Shown here piece by piece: positions 52,282 through 62,512 of a DNA stretch of 64,000 nucleotides. Every line of letters starts with the position of its first letter. The stretch's first letter is position 1. The notes beneath the pieces were generated by a model. It was not told where the DNA came from and made no database searches. It saw only the letters and a list, made by a program, of their open reading frames with translations. The stretch is from Chitinophaga vietnamensis (lineage in GTDB: Bacteria; Bacteroidota; Bacteroidia; Chitinophagales; Chitinophagaceae): NCBI RefSeq assembly GCF_902167635.1, contig NZ_CABHMS010000007.1, positions 62,001 to 126,000 of the forward strand. The letters are read 5' to 3'. A program made the position numbers and the translations under genes.

Positions 52282-55200
52282 TTAATTCGTGCCTGTGATC
52301 TTTTCCAGCTGGAAGGCAGCCTGGTTGTAATTATCTTCTGCATTGAGGTAATCGTTCTGTACGCCGATGCCCTGGTTTACCAGCAGCACCCATTCCAGGA
52401 AACCGATGTTGCCATTCGCGATCTGCTGCGCGGCGGCATCGAGTAATTGCTGTGACTGGGCGAGGGCGGTATCGCGGTAATAGCGCAGGTTATCGGCCTG
52501 TTTGCGGTAATTGGCCAATGCGCTGGCATAGCTGTTTTGCAGCTGCACGCGGGTAGCCTCCTCGGCTATCTTCAGTTGCTGGTAATTGAGCGCGCTGGCT
52601 TTGATGAGCGCACGGTTGCCGCTGTTGAACAGCGGGATGCCCACCCCCGCCTGCACCGCAGAGAAACGCTTGCCGCCGCCATAGTAGGTTTCGGCGCCAT
52701 TCTCGCGCTGGTAACCGATAATCGATTGATTACTGTATCCCAACATCAGATCAGGAAGCTGTTTTCTTTTTTCTTTTTGATAGAGATGAGCGCCCGCTTG
52801 GGTAAGATGCTGTTGCCGCTGTAACAGCGGATGTTGCGCGATCCAGCTGGTATCGGCGCTGAGGACCGGCGTATATTGCAGCGGCGCAGGTTCCGGGGCA
52901 TATTGCACGGTGACTTCGCCCAGCAGAAAGTTGAACTGTTGCAAGGCGATCTGGATATCGGGTTGCAACTGTTGCAGCTGATGTTTCACCTGGCTGCTCT
53001 GTTGCCGTGCTGCCGTGGTTTCCACGATATTGTTCTCTCCCAGCTTCAAGCCCAGTTCTACTTTATTGACATACAAAGCATAGATGCTGTCTGCATAATG
53101 CAGCAGTCTTTCTTTTTCGTATAGCCATAACAGTTGGTAGTAGCTTTGTTTCACTGCGATCTGTATCTCTCGTTCCGACCATTGGCGGTCGGCCATGGCG
53201 GCGCGGTAATTTTCCTGCAAAGCTTTGCGTTGGCTGGTATATACAGAAGGAAAGCTGATAGTCTGCGTGATACCAATACGCGTATCATTGGCGATACTGT
53301 TCATCTGCCCATACTCTGCACCCAGCATGGCTTTGGAAGGATCGAATCCCGATCGCTGCAAGGCCTGCTGTTGCTGCGTTTGCAGGGATTTGCCCTGTAA
53401 GGCATAATTGTGTTTCGCGGCCATGTCCAGTGCAGCCGGCAGCGGAATGCGCTGTTGTGCAAAGGCAGGCGTGCCAGATACTAACAACAATATGACAACT
53501 GCCGCTACGCCGCCACCTTTGCTGCTGCGGCCTTTTCCGAACATCAGGTAAAGGGAGGGCAGCACAAGCAAAGTGAGGATCGTAGAGGTCACCAGCCCGC
53601 CGATCACCACAGTGGCGAGCGGGCGTTGCACTTCTGCGCCGGCGCCGGTGCTCAGCGCCATCGGCAGGAAGCCAAGAGAGGCCACCATGGCCGTCATCAG
53701 CACGGGACGCAAACGATCTTTCGTGCCTTGTGAAATAATCTCCATCATATCTTCCATACCATCTTTTCTCAAACGGTTAAAATGACTGATCAATACAATG
53801 CTGTTGAGCACTGCCACGCCAAACAAGGCAATAAAGCCGATGCCTGCGGAGATGCTGAAAGGCATGCCCCGCACCCACAGCGCCAGCACCCCGCCGATGG
53901 CCGAGAGCGGGATGGCGGAATATACCAGCAGCCCTTGCCGGATAGAACCGAATGCAAAATATAACAAGAGGAATATCAGCAGCAGGGCAACGGGAACGGC
54001 TATACCCAAACGCGCTTTTGCGGCAGCGAGGTTCTCAAAGGCGCCGCCATAAGTTATAAAGTAACCCGGCGGCAAATGCAGCTGGCGGCCTGCTTTGGCC
54101 TGCAGCTCTTCCACCACGCTCTGCACATCGCGGCCACGTACATTGAAACCAACGATGATGCGGCGTTTGGCATCTTCGCGCTGTATCTGGTTAGGACCAT
54201 CCACCACCTCGATATCCGCCAGCAGGCCCAGTGGCAGCTGCTGCCCATTGGGTGCGGGGATAAGCAACTGGCGCACATCTTCGGCCTGTGTACGCAAACT
54301 GCTGTCCATGCGCACCACGAGGTCGTAACGCTGCTCGCCTTCGAATACATAACCGGTGCTTTGTCCTGCGAAAGCAGTATTCAGCACCTGGTTCACCGTA
54401 GCGATATTGAGGCCGTATTGCGCGATGAGCGGGCGTTTATATTTCACTACGATCTGCGGCATGCCCGTTACTTTTTCTACGTATAAACTTTTTGCGCCGC
54501 GTATGGTGCTGGACAGCGCGCCCAGCTTTTCCGCGTAGATGGCCAGCGAATCGAGGTTTTCACCGAATATCTTGCACACCACATCCTGACGGGCGCCAGT
54601 CATCAGTTCATTGAAACGCATCTGCACAGGATATTGAAAACCGGTGGTAATGCCGGGCACAGTAGCCATCTGCTCTCCCATCTTCTCTGCCAGTTCATCA
54701 AAACTTTTGGCAGAAGTCCATTCTTTCTTGTCTTTCAGGATCACCATCATATCGCTCGCTTCGATCGGCATCGGGTCGGTAGGTATTTCTCCGCTGCCGA
54801 TCTTCGTTACTACCTGCTGCACTTCGGGGAAGTGCTTCAGCAGTACGCTGGCGGCCTGTTGCGTGCTGTTGATGGTGGTATGTAAACTGCTGCCGGTAAG
54901 CACGCGGGTATCCACGGCAAAGTCGCCTTCTTCCAGCTGCGGGATAAATTCGCCGCCCATCGTTGATAATAACCACACGGCGCAGGCGAGTAATACCAGG
55001 CAGGTGAGGATCATCGTTTTCCTGAAATGTATCACACGCTGTAACATGCGCCCGTAGGCCTTTTCCAGCCATGCCATCATACGGTCGGCCAGCGTTTGCT
55101 TGTGGGATATTTTTTTATTGATGCACAAAGCGCTCATCATGGGCACATAGGTGAGCGAGAGGAAGAAAGCGCCGAGCACCGCAAAGGACACGGTTTGCGC

Positions 55201-56640
55201 CATCGGGCGGAACATCTTTCCTTCGATGCCGCGCAGTGTAAGGATCGGCAGGTATACTACCAGGATGATGACCTGCCCGAATACAGCGGCATTCATCATC
55301 CGCGAGGCGGCTGTGCTCACCTCGTTATCCATATGTTGCTGGTCTACCCGCTGCACCCCTGCATAGTCGCGCCCCTGCGTGAGCTTGTGCAGCACGGCTT
55401 CCACGATGATGACGGCGCCGTCTACGATCAGGCCGAAGTCGAGCGCACCGAGGCTCATGAGGTTACCGCTTACGCCGAAAGCGTTCATCAATATCACGGC
55501 GAAGAGCATGGACAGCGGTATTACCGATGCCACGATCAGCCCTGCGCGGAAATTGCCCAGGAAGAACACCAGCACCAACACCACGATCAGCGCGCCTTCC
55601 ATCAGGTTCTTCTTCACGGTGCTGATGGCGTGATTCACCATTTTAGAACGGTCGAGGAAGGGTTTTATCTCCACGCCTTCCGGTAATGTTTTACTGATAG
55701 CGGCTACTTTCTTTTTCACTTCTTTGATGACGGCAGATGAGTTGCCGCCTTTGAGCATCATCACAACTGCGCCGGCTACTTCGCCCTGATCGTTGTAACA
55801 CATGGCGCCATAGCGGTTGGCGCCGCCGATCTTCACGGTGGCCACGTCGCGCACCAGCACGGGCAGGCCTTTTTCAGAAGTTTTCACAACGATGTTGGCG
55901 ATATCTTCTATGGACCCTGCGAGGCCTTCGCTGCGGATGAAAAGTGCCGTAGGGCCTTTCTCGATGTAAGCGCCGCCGGTATTCTGATTGTTTTGCTGCA
56001 GCGCATCGAAGAGCGCCGGCAGCGTTACATTGAAGGCTTTGAGTTTGGCGGGGTTTACGGCCACTTCATATTGTTTGAGCACACCGCCGAAGCTGGATAC
56101 GTCGGCCACGCCGGGCGTGCCAAGCAGCTGGCGGCGGATGATCCAGTCCTGTATGCTGCGCAGCATGCGGGTATCATACCGGTTTTCGTAGCCGGGCTTT
56201 GGTTTCACCACATATTGATAGATCTCTCCGAGGCCGGTGGTTACCGGCGCCAGTTCAGGCGTGCCTACATCTTTTGGTAAGGAGGCCTGCACTTGTTGCA
56301 GGCGTTCGGACACCTGTTGCCGCGCCCAGTACACATCGGTATTATCGGAGAAAACGATGGTGACGAGCGAGAGGCCGAAACGGGAGAAGCTGCGTATCTC
56401 CTTCAGGCCGGGAATGTTGCTGTTGGCCTGTTCTATCGGGAAGGTGATGAGGCGTTCCACATCGGGGGCTCCCAGTGCAGGCGTTACCGTTATAACCTGT
56501 ACCTGGTTATCGGTAATGTCCGGGACGGCATCGATCGGCAACAATGTAAACTGGTAGCTGCCCCAGGCCACCAGCGCTAGAATAAATAGTCCTATAATCA
56601 GCTTGTTCCGTATGGAAAACTGAATAATGCGGTTGAGCAT
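52282..56640 (-). CDS. CzcA-type RND pump fused to a TolC-like channel
   Basis: A 1452-residue fusion; ATG at 56640 (MLNRIIQFSIRNK) is chosen over an upstream in-frame start. Residues 1-1040 form a heavy-metal efflux RND pump (VQVITVTPALGAPDVERLITFP, LGALDFGLIVDGAVIIVE, GIGFIALFGVAVLNSIV). The segment VAAVVILLLVSGTPAFAQQ near residue 1058 looks like an internal signal peptide. After it comes an outer-membrane factor domain of the TolC family (about 1060-1452). Such fusions are known in Bacteroidota. The metal is not identified. Confidence 0.92.
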   Translation of the reverse strand: MLNRIIQFSIRNKLIIGLFILALVAWGSYQFTLLPIDAVPDITDNQVQVITVTPALGAPDVERLITFPIEQANSNIPGLKEIRSFSRFGLSLVTIVFSDNTDVYWARQQVSERLQQVQASLPKDVGTPELAPVTTGLGEIYQYVVKPKPGYENRYDTRMLRSIQDWIIRRQLLGTPGVADVSSFGGVLKQYEVAVNPAKLKAFNVTLPALFDALQQNNQNTGGAYIEKGPTALFIRSEGLAGSIEDIANIVVKTSEKGLPVLVRDVATVKIGGANRYGAMCYNDQGEVAGAVVMMLKGGNSSAVIKEVKKKVAAISKTLPEGVEIKPFLDRSKMVNHAISTVKKNLMEGALIVVLVLVFFLGNFRAGLIVASVIPLSMLFAVILMNAFGVSGNLMSLGALDFGLIVDGAVIIVEAVLHKLTQGRDYAGVQRVDQQHMDNEVSTAASRMMNAAVFGQVIILVVYLPILTLRGIEGKMFRPMAQTVSFAVLGAFFLSLTYVPMMSALCINKKISHKQTLADRMMAWLEKAYGRMLQRVIHFRKTMILTCLVLLACAVWLLSTMGGEFIPQLEEGDFAVDTRVLTGSSLHTTINSTQQAASVLLKHFPEVQQVVTKIGSGEIPTDPMPIEASDMMVILKDKKEWTSAKSFDELAEKMGEQMATVPGITTGFQYPVQMRFNELMTGARQDVVCKIFGENLDSLAIYAEKLGALSSTIRGAKSLYVEKVTGMPQIVVKYKRPLIAQYGLNIATVNQVLNTAFAGQSTGYVFEGEQRYDLVVRMDSSLRTQAEDVRQLLIPAPNGQQLPLGLLADIEVVDGPNQIQREDAKRRIIVGFNVRGRDVQSVVEELQAKAGRQLHLPPGYFITYGGAFENLAAAKARLGIAVPVALLLIFLLLYFAFGSIRQGLLVYSAIPLSAIGGVLALWVRGMPFSISAGIGFIALFGVAVLNSIVLISHFNRLRKDGMEDMMEIISQGTKDRLRPVLMTAMVASLGFLPMALSTGAGAEVQRPLATVVIGGLVTSTILTLLVLPSLYLMFGKGRSSKGGGVAAVVILLLVSGTPAFAQQRIPLPAALDMAAKHNYALQGKSLQTQQQQALQRSGFDPSKAMLGAEYGQMNSIANDTRIGITQTISFPSVYTSQRKALQENYRAAMADRQWSEREIQIAVKQSYYQLLWLYEKERLLHYADSIYALYVNKVELGLKLGENNIVETTAARQQSSQVKHQLQQLQPDIQIALQQFNFLLGEVTVQYAPEPAPLQYTPVLSADTSWIAQHPLLQRQQHLTQAGAHLYQKEKRKQLPDLMLGYSNQSIIGYQRENGAETYYGGGKRFSAVQAGVGIPLFNSGNRALIKASALNYQQLKIAEEATRVQLQNSYASALANYRKQADNLRYYRDTALAQSQQLLDAAAQQIANGNIGFLEWVLLVNQGIGVQNDYLNAEDNYNQAAFQLEKITGTN

Positions 56641-56755
56641 ATCCCATGGATTATATGCCTGTGCAGGAGCGCTGCGCAGGGCACATGTCAATAAATGTAC
56701 CTGTTCACGTCAAGTAACGTGTTGAAAAGGTAATAAATGTTTATGGTAAAGACGA

Positions 56756-57151
56756 TTAAGCGGCAGTGAAGGTCCGGGGAGGTTGCCAGATATCGGCGCC
56801 GGGGATCACCGGGCGCATCTTGTTAAGATAAGAAGGATAGTTGATGCGGATATCGCCGCTATACGGCACGGTAACGGTATAGCTCACCGGTGGCGCGATG
56901 GCGGGCATCACAGCATAACCGATATAGTCATGCGTTTTGAATGGCAATTCCATATCGCGGTCATAATCCTTGTCGTGAATATTACCACTGAAATAATGCA
57001 GTTTGATAAATGTGATGATGGAGATGTGCGGGTCTTCCATCCGGTGCTCATGCAGGTGGGCAAAGAACACGGGTATCTTCAACAGCTGGTTGCATTCTGT
57101 GAAGTTCAGCAGATAGATGCTTAACAATAGTATGGCTCTTATCTTCAGCAC
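56756..57151 (-). CDS. Small protein upstream of the metal efflux genes
   Basis: A 131-residue protein, first gene of the efflux operon. The N terminus is hydrophobic (MLKIRAILLLSIYLLNFTEC) and may be a signal. The mature part has FFAHLHEHRMEDPHISIITF, a histidine-rich segment that could bind metal, and a C-terminal proline-rich beta region. I do not recognise a family. Its position suggests a periplasmic metal-binding or accessory role. Confidence 0.65.
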   Translation of the reverse strand: MLKIRAILLLSIYLLNFTECNQLLKIPVFFAHLHEHRMEDPHISIITFIKLHYFSGNIHDKDYDRDMELPFKTHDYIGYAVMPAIAPPVSYTVTVPYSGDIRINYPSYLNKMRPVIPGADIWQPPRTFTAA

Positions 57152-57275
57152 AGGACAAAAGTAATAAAATTTTATTGCGGGTTAAATTAAAATGAAGAAT
57201 ATACGGAAAGATGCCAGACTACAGATTACATACAGAATCGCCTTCGAGATTTGTAACCTTAACGTATATGTTCAT

Positions 57276-58265
57276 ATGAAAGCACTTTTCCTGTCGGCCG
57301 CACTGCTGGCCGCCTGTGCCACACAGGCTCAGTCCTGGCATGTAGCCAGTACCTTCCATATCAAAAGCGATGGCAAATGGGATTACATAGCCCTGAACCC
57401 TGTTACGCAGCAGCTGTACGCCTCTCACGGCACGCAGGTCAATATCCTGGACAAGAACAGCGGCGATTCCGTTGGCGTGATCCCTAACACCACCGGCGTG
57501 CATGGTATCGGTTTTGCGCCTGCCTTCCATAAAGGTTATACTACTAACGGCAAGCTGAATACCGCTACTGTATTCGATATCCACAGCAACAAAGTGCTGG
57601 GTGAAGTGAAAACAGGCGAGAACCCCGATGCCATCTTGTATGATGCTTTCTCCAAAAAGATCATCGTTTGCAATGGTAAAAGTAAAGACCTGAGCGTGAT
57701 CGATCCGGCTACCGACCAGGTAGTGCATACCATCCCGGTTGGCGGTCGCCCGGAAACAGCCGTGAGCGATGATGCCGGCAAGATCTATGTGAACCTGGAA
57801 GATAAAAGCGAGATCGTAGTGGTAGATGCGACCACCTTCACTGCCGGCGCGCACTGGCCGCTCGGCAAGGGCGAAGCGCCTACCGGCCTCGCTATCGACA
57901 CCAAAACCAAACGCCTCTTTGCCGGTTGCGATAACAAACTGCTCGTAGTGATGAACGCCACCAACGGTAAAGTAGTGACCACCCTGCCAATCGGCGACGG
58001 CTGCGATGGCGTAGCGTTCGACGAAGCAGAACACAATATCTTCGCCGCCAACGGCGAAGGCACCCTCACCGTGATCAAAGAGCAATCAGCCGATAAATAC
58101 AGCGCACCTGTAAACGTGCCTACCAAAAAAGGCGCACGCACACTGGTGGTAGATCCGGCTACACATGCCGTATACCTGCCCACCGCCGATCTGCTGGCTG
58201 CCGCCGCCGGCGCCAAGCCTCAAGCGGCTCCTGGCAGCTTCCAGGTACTGAAAGTGACCAAATAG
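57276..58265 (+). CDS. YncE-like beta-propeller protein
   Basis: A 329-residue exported protein (signal peptide MKALFLSAALLAACATQAQ) made of about six repeats of the YVTN/YncE type (for example KDLSVIDPATDQVVHTIPVG and KLLVVMNATNGKVVTTLPIG). ATG at 57276 is chosen over an in-frame ATG 84 bp upstream because it starts the signal peptide. Such propellers bind DNA, proteins or cofactors; the target is unknown. Confidence 0.87.
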   Translation: MKALFLSAALLAACATQAQSWHVASTFHIKSDGKWDYIALNPVTQQLYASHGTQVNILDKNSGDSVGVIPNTTGVHGIGFAPAFHKGYTTNGKLNTATVFDIHSNKVLGEVKTGENPDAILYDAFSKKIIVCNGKSKDLSVIDPATDQVVHTIPVGGRPETAVSDDAGKIYVNLEDKSEIVVVDATTFTAGAHWPLGKGEAPTGLAIDTKTKRLFAGCDNKLLVVMNATNGKVVTTLPIGDGCDGVAFDEAEHNIFAANGEGTLTVIKEQSADKYSAPVNVPTKKGARTLVVDPATHAVYLPTADLLAAAAGAKPQAAPGSFQVLKVTK

Positions 58266-58282
58266 CAAGGAAAATAATGATG

Positions 58283-58335
58283 AATGGCGAATGAAAGGCC
58301 CGTAAAAAGGGCTTTTCATTCGCCATTATTTTTTA
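58283..58335 (+). terminator. Terminator after the YncE-like gene
   Basis: A 19-bp stem with one mismatch (58283-58301 with 58309-58327) is followed by ATTTTTTAT. Confidence 0.85.
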
Positions 58336-58387
58336 TATTTATGATGGTCAAGATAACCCTCGTTTTTATCCCTCATAAATCATTCAC

Positions 58388-59206
58388 GTGGACTCCTGGG
58401 AACGCAAAGCATTGCATTTTATTAATCAAACCGCCCATTGGGACAAGGACAAACAACCATCCCCTCTTCCGGCCTTCAGCCTCGATCTGTTGAAACAATT
58501 GATGGATGCCGATGTAGTACTGCAACTGGAGCTGACAGACGAACCCCTTACCATCAACGGCAAGGTGATTCAAGCCGGCCCCGTCAGGAAACTGTTGCAT
58601 CAGAATGGTTTCAAAACCATCTGGTGGAAAGACGTACCACAGGAAAGTACCGCCATACAAGCGCTGCTGCAACATTGCGCCTCTGCCGTGCTCATACCTG
58701 TTAGCAGCACCACGCCTGATATCAGCGTGATACTCCTTGGCTGGCATGCCATGCAAACGTTCGATGATGCTTTCACCGCCTGCGTGGAAACAATACGCCT
58801 GCGCATGAAAGAGCTGCGGCTGCAATCACAGCAGCAATCCTATCTGCGGAAGCTATCACAACGTTTTGCCGCTATCATGCATACTATCCCGCATGCGCTG
58901 GTATTCATCGACAACGACGGCTTTTCCGGATGGGTGAACCAGCAAGGCGCACAGCTGCTGAAGCTGCCCGGCCCCGGCGAACAACTGCCCGTGATCCTCT
59001 CCGATGCGCTCACACAATTGCGCAACCGCACCACCAATACCCAGGATATTTACAAAGAAGCCATCCGCCTCTTTGCATCTCCCGATAATGAGATACGTAA
59101 CTGGATATGGCAGTTCGATGATCCGGAAAATAAAACCTGTAAAGTATCCTGCCTGCCCGTAAACACACAGCAGATAAGCGGCAGACTATGGATATTTGAA
59201 GAGTGA
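58388..59206 (+). CDS. PAS/GAF-like signalling protein without output domain
   Basis: A 272-residue cytosolic protein. An N-terminal GAF-like region (about residues 20-135) precedes a helix rich in Gln and Leu (MKELRLQSQQQSYLRKLSQR). A PAS-like domain (IMHTIPHALVFIDNDGFSGWVNQQGAQLLKL) follows. No kinase, cyclase or DNA-binding domain follows it. The start is GTG at 58388. It faces the histidine kinase gene at 59209 with 2 bp between the stops, and the two may form a signalling pair. Confidence 0.65.
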   Translation: MDSWERKALHFINQTAHWDKDKQPSPLPAFSLDLLKQLMDADVVLQLELTDEPLTINGKVIQAGPVRKLLHQNGFKTIWWKDVPQESTAIQALLQHCASAVLIPVSSTTPDISVILLGWHAMQTFDDAFTACVETIRLRMKELRLQSQQQSYLRKLSQRFAAIMHTIPHALVFIDNDGFSGWVNQQGAQLLKLPGPGEQLPVILSDALTQLRNRTTNTQDIYKEAIRLFASPDNEIRNWIWQFDDPENKTCKVSCLPVNTQQISGRLWIFEE

Positions 59207-59208
59207 GA

Positions 59209-60159
59209 TCAATACCTGCGCCAGAGGAAATGAAAGGTGCTGCCTTCGCCGGGTCGCGTATCCACCCACACTTTGCCGCCTTGTTCTTCTACCAACAGTT
59301 TGAAAAGATTCAAACGGGTACTTGTTTTACCATCTTTCTCTACCCGCTCAAATAATTTGAAGACAAGATCTGTATCAATACGGGTGAGGCCAGGCCCGTT
59401 GTCTCTTACAAAAAACGCATAGTAATCGTCCTGCGCTGCTCCCCCGATCATAATCTCCCCCCGGGGCTTATCCATGTGCAGCACAGCATGCGATACCAGC
59501 TGCTGAAACACTTGCTGCAGGCGATCGCGGTAGGTATACAATACCGGCAGCTGCGACGCGATGCTCATGCGTATGTGTGCCGGCACAGACAAGCCTTGTA
59601 GCAATTCCGCTACGGATACATGCTCTTTTTGCAATGGTGCAGCGGTTTGCCGGGTATAATCGAGGATAGATGCAACCATATCTGTAAGATGGTGCGTAGC
59701 CCCCATCACGATCTGCATATACTCTTTCAGGTCTGGTGCGCCTTGTACCTGTTCATCCTCATTCACCAATCCTAATAAGGCTACAATACTGGCCAGTGGC
59801 GACTTCAGATCATGCACGGCCATGTACATGAACTGCTCCTGCTGCCGGATGCGCGTTTCTTTTTCCTGTTGCTCATGGTACATGCGTTCAAACATATCCA
59901 CTTGCAGTTGAGCCAAACGCGTATCCAGCGGCGCATGCAGCAGCAGCAGCGGGATGTGCTGCAACTGCGGCGCCATATCGATGCCTTTTGATGCATCCAT
60001 AATGATGAGATGAACAGGCAGATGAGAGGCCACATCCGCCAGGGTAGCAACTTTGATGATTACGCGATGATCCGCTTCCAGCACAGGTTCCAGTGAGAAG
60101 AGCTGGCCAGGGCCATCATCTGCCAACAGGATCGTGAAAGTTTGTTGTTGCTTCATCAT
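59209..60159 (-). CDS. Histidine kinase-like protein with degenerate ATP site
   Basis: A 316-residue protein. The N terminus is a degenerate receiver (LIIMDASKG near residue 55). The HisKA box MAVHDLKSPLASIVALLG (H116) is intact. In the HATPase region, the N-box asparagine is replaced by histidine (QQLVSHAV, H224). The G1 box DNGPGL is kept, but the G2 box reads KTSTRLNLF in place of GxGLGL. These losses suggest weak or no kinase activity. It could act as a phosphotransfer or docking partner. Confidence 0.8.
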   Translation of the reverse strand: MMKQQQTFTILLADDGPGQLFSLEPVLEADHRVIIKVATLADVASHLPVHLIIMDASKGIDMAPQLQHIPLLLLHAPLDTRLAQLQVDMFERMYHEQQEKETRIRQQEQFMYMAVHDLKSPLASIVALLGLVNEDEQVQGAPDLKEYMQIVMGATHHLTDMVASILDYTRQTAAPLQKEHVSVAELLQGLSVPAHIRMSIASQLPVLYTYRDRLQQVFQQLVSHAVLHMDKPRGEIMIGGAAQDDYYAFFVRDNGPGLTRIDTDLVFKLFERVEKDGKTSTRLNLFKLLVEEQGGKVWVDTRPGEGSTFHFLWRRY

Positions 60160-60257
60160 TTCTGCATAATTTCGTCGTAAATGTATTCAAACATACTCAT
60201 ATTCAACGTGATTTGAAACTGGCCGGATTATTGAAACACCTTTCGGCCATTACCGCA

Positions 60258-62495
60258 ATGTTAGTGAAGATGAATAGTTTATTATTAGCCTCGATGCTGG
60301 TGGTGCACAGTTGTACGCCGCCCGAAAACGAGATCAGCCTGGTATCCGGCGGCAAGAGCGCTTATGTGATTGTTACGCCGGCGACGCCTACCAAGGCGGA
60401 AAGCAAGGCTGCCACCGTGTTTCAGGATATGGTGAACAAGATATCCGGCGCCCGGCTACCCATCGTGCCGGAAGGTAGCTATCAGCAAGAGCCCGCAGTA
60501 TTTATTGGTCAAACCAATCATAGCAGCGGCCCCGACAAAATAAAGGCGGATGGCTTCTTCGCCGGCATGCATAACAAAAACCTGTACATCCGCGGTGGCG
60601 GCGGCCAGGGCGTGTTGCATGGCGTGTATTATGTATTGGAAACGTATATGCATTGCCGTAAGGACGCCGATGTACCCGCCTATGTGCCCAAGGAAAAAAA
60701 TATACAATTGCCCGGATCATTGAACGATCTCCGGGAACCCGCTTTTATTTACCGCGAAACCTACTACCCTGCTTCCACCGATCCCGAATACCTCGACTGG
60801 CACGGTCTGCATCGCTTTGAGGACTTGTGGGGCGTTTGGGGACATTCCTTTTTCAAGATAGTGCCGCCTAAAACATATTTCGCGGAACATCCGGAATATT
60901 TTTCGCTGGTAGATGGAAAACGCCAGCCCATGCAGCTTTGTTTGAGCAACCCGCAAGTATTTGAACTGGCTGTGGCTTATTTCAAAAAGGCGATCAGGGA
61001 AAATCCCGATGCGATGTATTGGTCCATCGCCGCAGAAGATGGCCCTGGCGCCTGCACCTGCGATCAATGCCGTGCAGCCGATGCCGCGGAAGGCAGTGCT
61101 GCCGGCTCTTTGATCCGTTTCGTGAACCGCATTGCACAACAATTCCCGGAGCAGCGCTTCACCACACTGGCCTATGGCTATACGGCGAAACCGCCGAAAA
61201 CAAAGCCTGCGCCCAATGTTTATATCATGTTGAGCACCATTGATGCATATCGTCAGGAGCCGCTGGCCACGGCGCCTTCCGCTGCGGCGTTCCGCAACCA
61301 CCTGCAAGGATGGGAAGCGCTCACCGATCATCTGTTCATCTGGGACTATACCACGCAGTTCACCAATTACCTCGCTCCTTTTCCGGACTATACGCATTTG
61401 CAGGCCAACCTGCAATACTTTGCCGCGCATCATGTGCAGGGCGTATTTTCACAAGGCAGCGGCGACACTTACGGCGATATGGCCGAATACAACAGCTACG
61501 TACAGGCGTCACTGTTATGGCAGCCCAATGCTGATATGGCGGCCCTCAACAAGGCTTTCTTCAAGAGCTATTATGGCGCTGCCGGCCCTTATATACAACA
61601 ATACCAGGAAGCGCTCAGCGCTGCCGTAAAATCGACGCATGCCGTACTGGATATCTACGGCAGCCCGGTGTATAGTGCGAAGGATTATTTGTCGCCCGAA
61701 AAGATCGATCAATATTCCGTATTGCTCGACAAAGCCGAAGCTGCTGCCGGCAGTGATTCCGTATTGCTCAAACGTGTGCTGAAGGTCCGGCTGCCACTGG
61801 AGTACACGGTATTGCAACAATCGCGCTCCTATGGCACCGATAAATTTGGCTACCTGCTGCCCGATGGCAACAGCTTTAAGGTTAATCCGAAATGGCCCGC
61901 CAGGGTACAACATTTTGTGGCCGCCTGCAAAACGGCCATGGTAAAGGAACTATCAGAAGGCGGCGCTTCACCGGATACCTATGCGCAGGAATGGCAGGCG
62001 CTCTTCAACCGTGCCTGGGTACAAGGCCTGGCCTTTGGCGCCCCAGTGAAACTGGCCAATGCCTATACGCCGGAATACACGCCCAAAGGGGAACGCACGC
62101 TTACCGACGGACTTCCCGGCGGCAAAGATTTCAGCTATAATTGGCTGTACACTTATGATAAAGATATGATCGCTACCGTGGACCTCGGCAGCAGCAAAAA
62201 GATACAGCAGGTAAGCATGAATTTCCTGTTCGATCCCCGGCATTATATTTTCCATCCGGCGCATGTGTTGGTGGAAACCTCCGCGGATGGCCAGCATTAC
62301 ACGGTAGCGGGCCAGCAGGATATTCCTGTGCCCGCGGAAGATTACGAAGTGCAGATCAAACATTTTAATTTCCCGGTGAGTGCAAATGCCCGTTATATCA
62401 GGGTGAGCGCGCAATGCCCCGCGGCCTTGCCGGCGTGGAGGCATGTGGCGGGTAAACGCCCCGCGATTTGTTGCGATGAGATTTTTGTGGAGTAG
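60258..62495 (+). CDS. DUF4838 lipoprotein with F5/8-type C-terminal domain
   Basis: A roughly 745-residue surface lipoprotein (signal peptide MLVKMNSLLLASMLVVHSC). An in-frame TTG lies 45 bp earlier, so the start is uncertain. Residues about 30-140 form an alpha-glucuronidase-like N-terminal domain, then the DUF4838 region (YWSIAAEDGPGACTCDQCRA, DHLFIWDYTTQFTNYLAPFP). The C-terminal part (DLGSSKKIQQVSMNFLFDP, YIRVSAQCP) is an F5/8-type carbohydrate-binding domain. A role in glycan breakdown is likely; the linkage cut is unknown. Confidence 0.85.
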   Translation: MLVKMNSLLLASMLVVHSCTPPENEISLVSGGKSAYVIVTPATPTKAESKAATVFQDMVNKISGARLPIVPEGSYQQEPAVFIGQTNHSSGPDKIKADGFFAGMHNKNLYIRGGGGQGVLHGVYYVLETYMHCRKDADVPAYVPKEKNIQLPGSLNDLREPAFIYRETYYPASTDPEYLDWHGLHRFEDLWGVWGHSFFKIVPPKTYFAEHPEYFSLVDGKRQPMQLCLSNPQVFELAVAYFKKAIRENPDAMYWSIAAEDGPGACTCDQCRAADAAEGSAAGSLIRFVNRIAQQFPEQRFTTLAYGYTAKPPKTKPAPNVYIMLSTIDAYRQEPLATAPSAAAFRNHLQGWEALTDHLFIWDYTTQFTNYLAPFPDYTHLQANLQYFAAHHVQGVFSQGSGDTYGDMAEYNSYVQASLLWQPNADMAALNKAFFKSYYGAAGPYIQQYQEALSAAVKSTHAVLDIYGSPVYSAKDYLSPEKIDQYSVLLDKAEAAAGSDSVLLKRVLKVRLPLEYTVLQQSRSYGTDKFGYLLPDGNSFKVNPKWPARVQHFVAACKTAMVKELSEGGASPDTYAQEWQALFNRAWVQGLAFGAPVKLANAYTPEYTPKGERTLTDGLPGGKDFSYNWLYTYDKDMIATVDLGSSKKIQQVSMNFLFDPRHYIFHPAHVLVETSADGQHYTVAGQQDIPVPAEDYEVQIKHFNFPVSANARYIRVSAQCPAALPAWRHVAGKRPAICCDEIFVE

Positions 62496-62512
62496 ATGAT
62501 AGGCCCACCAAT

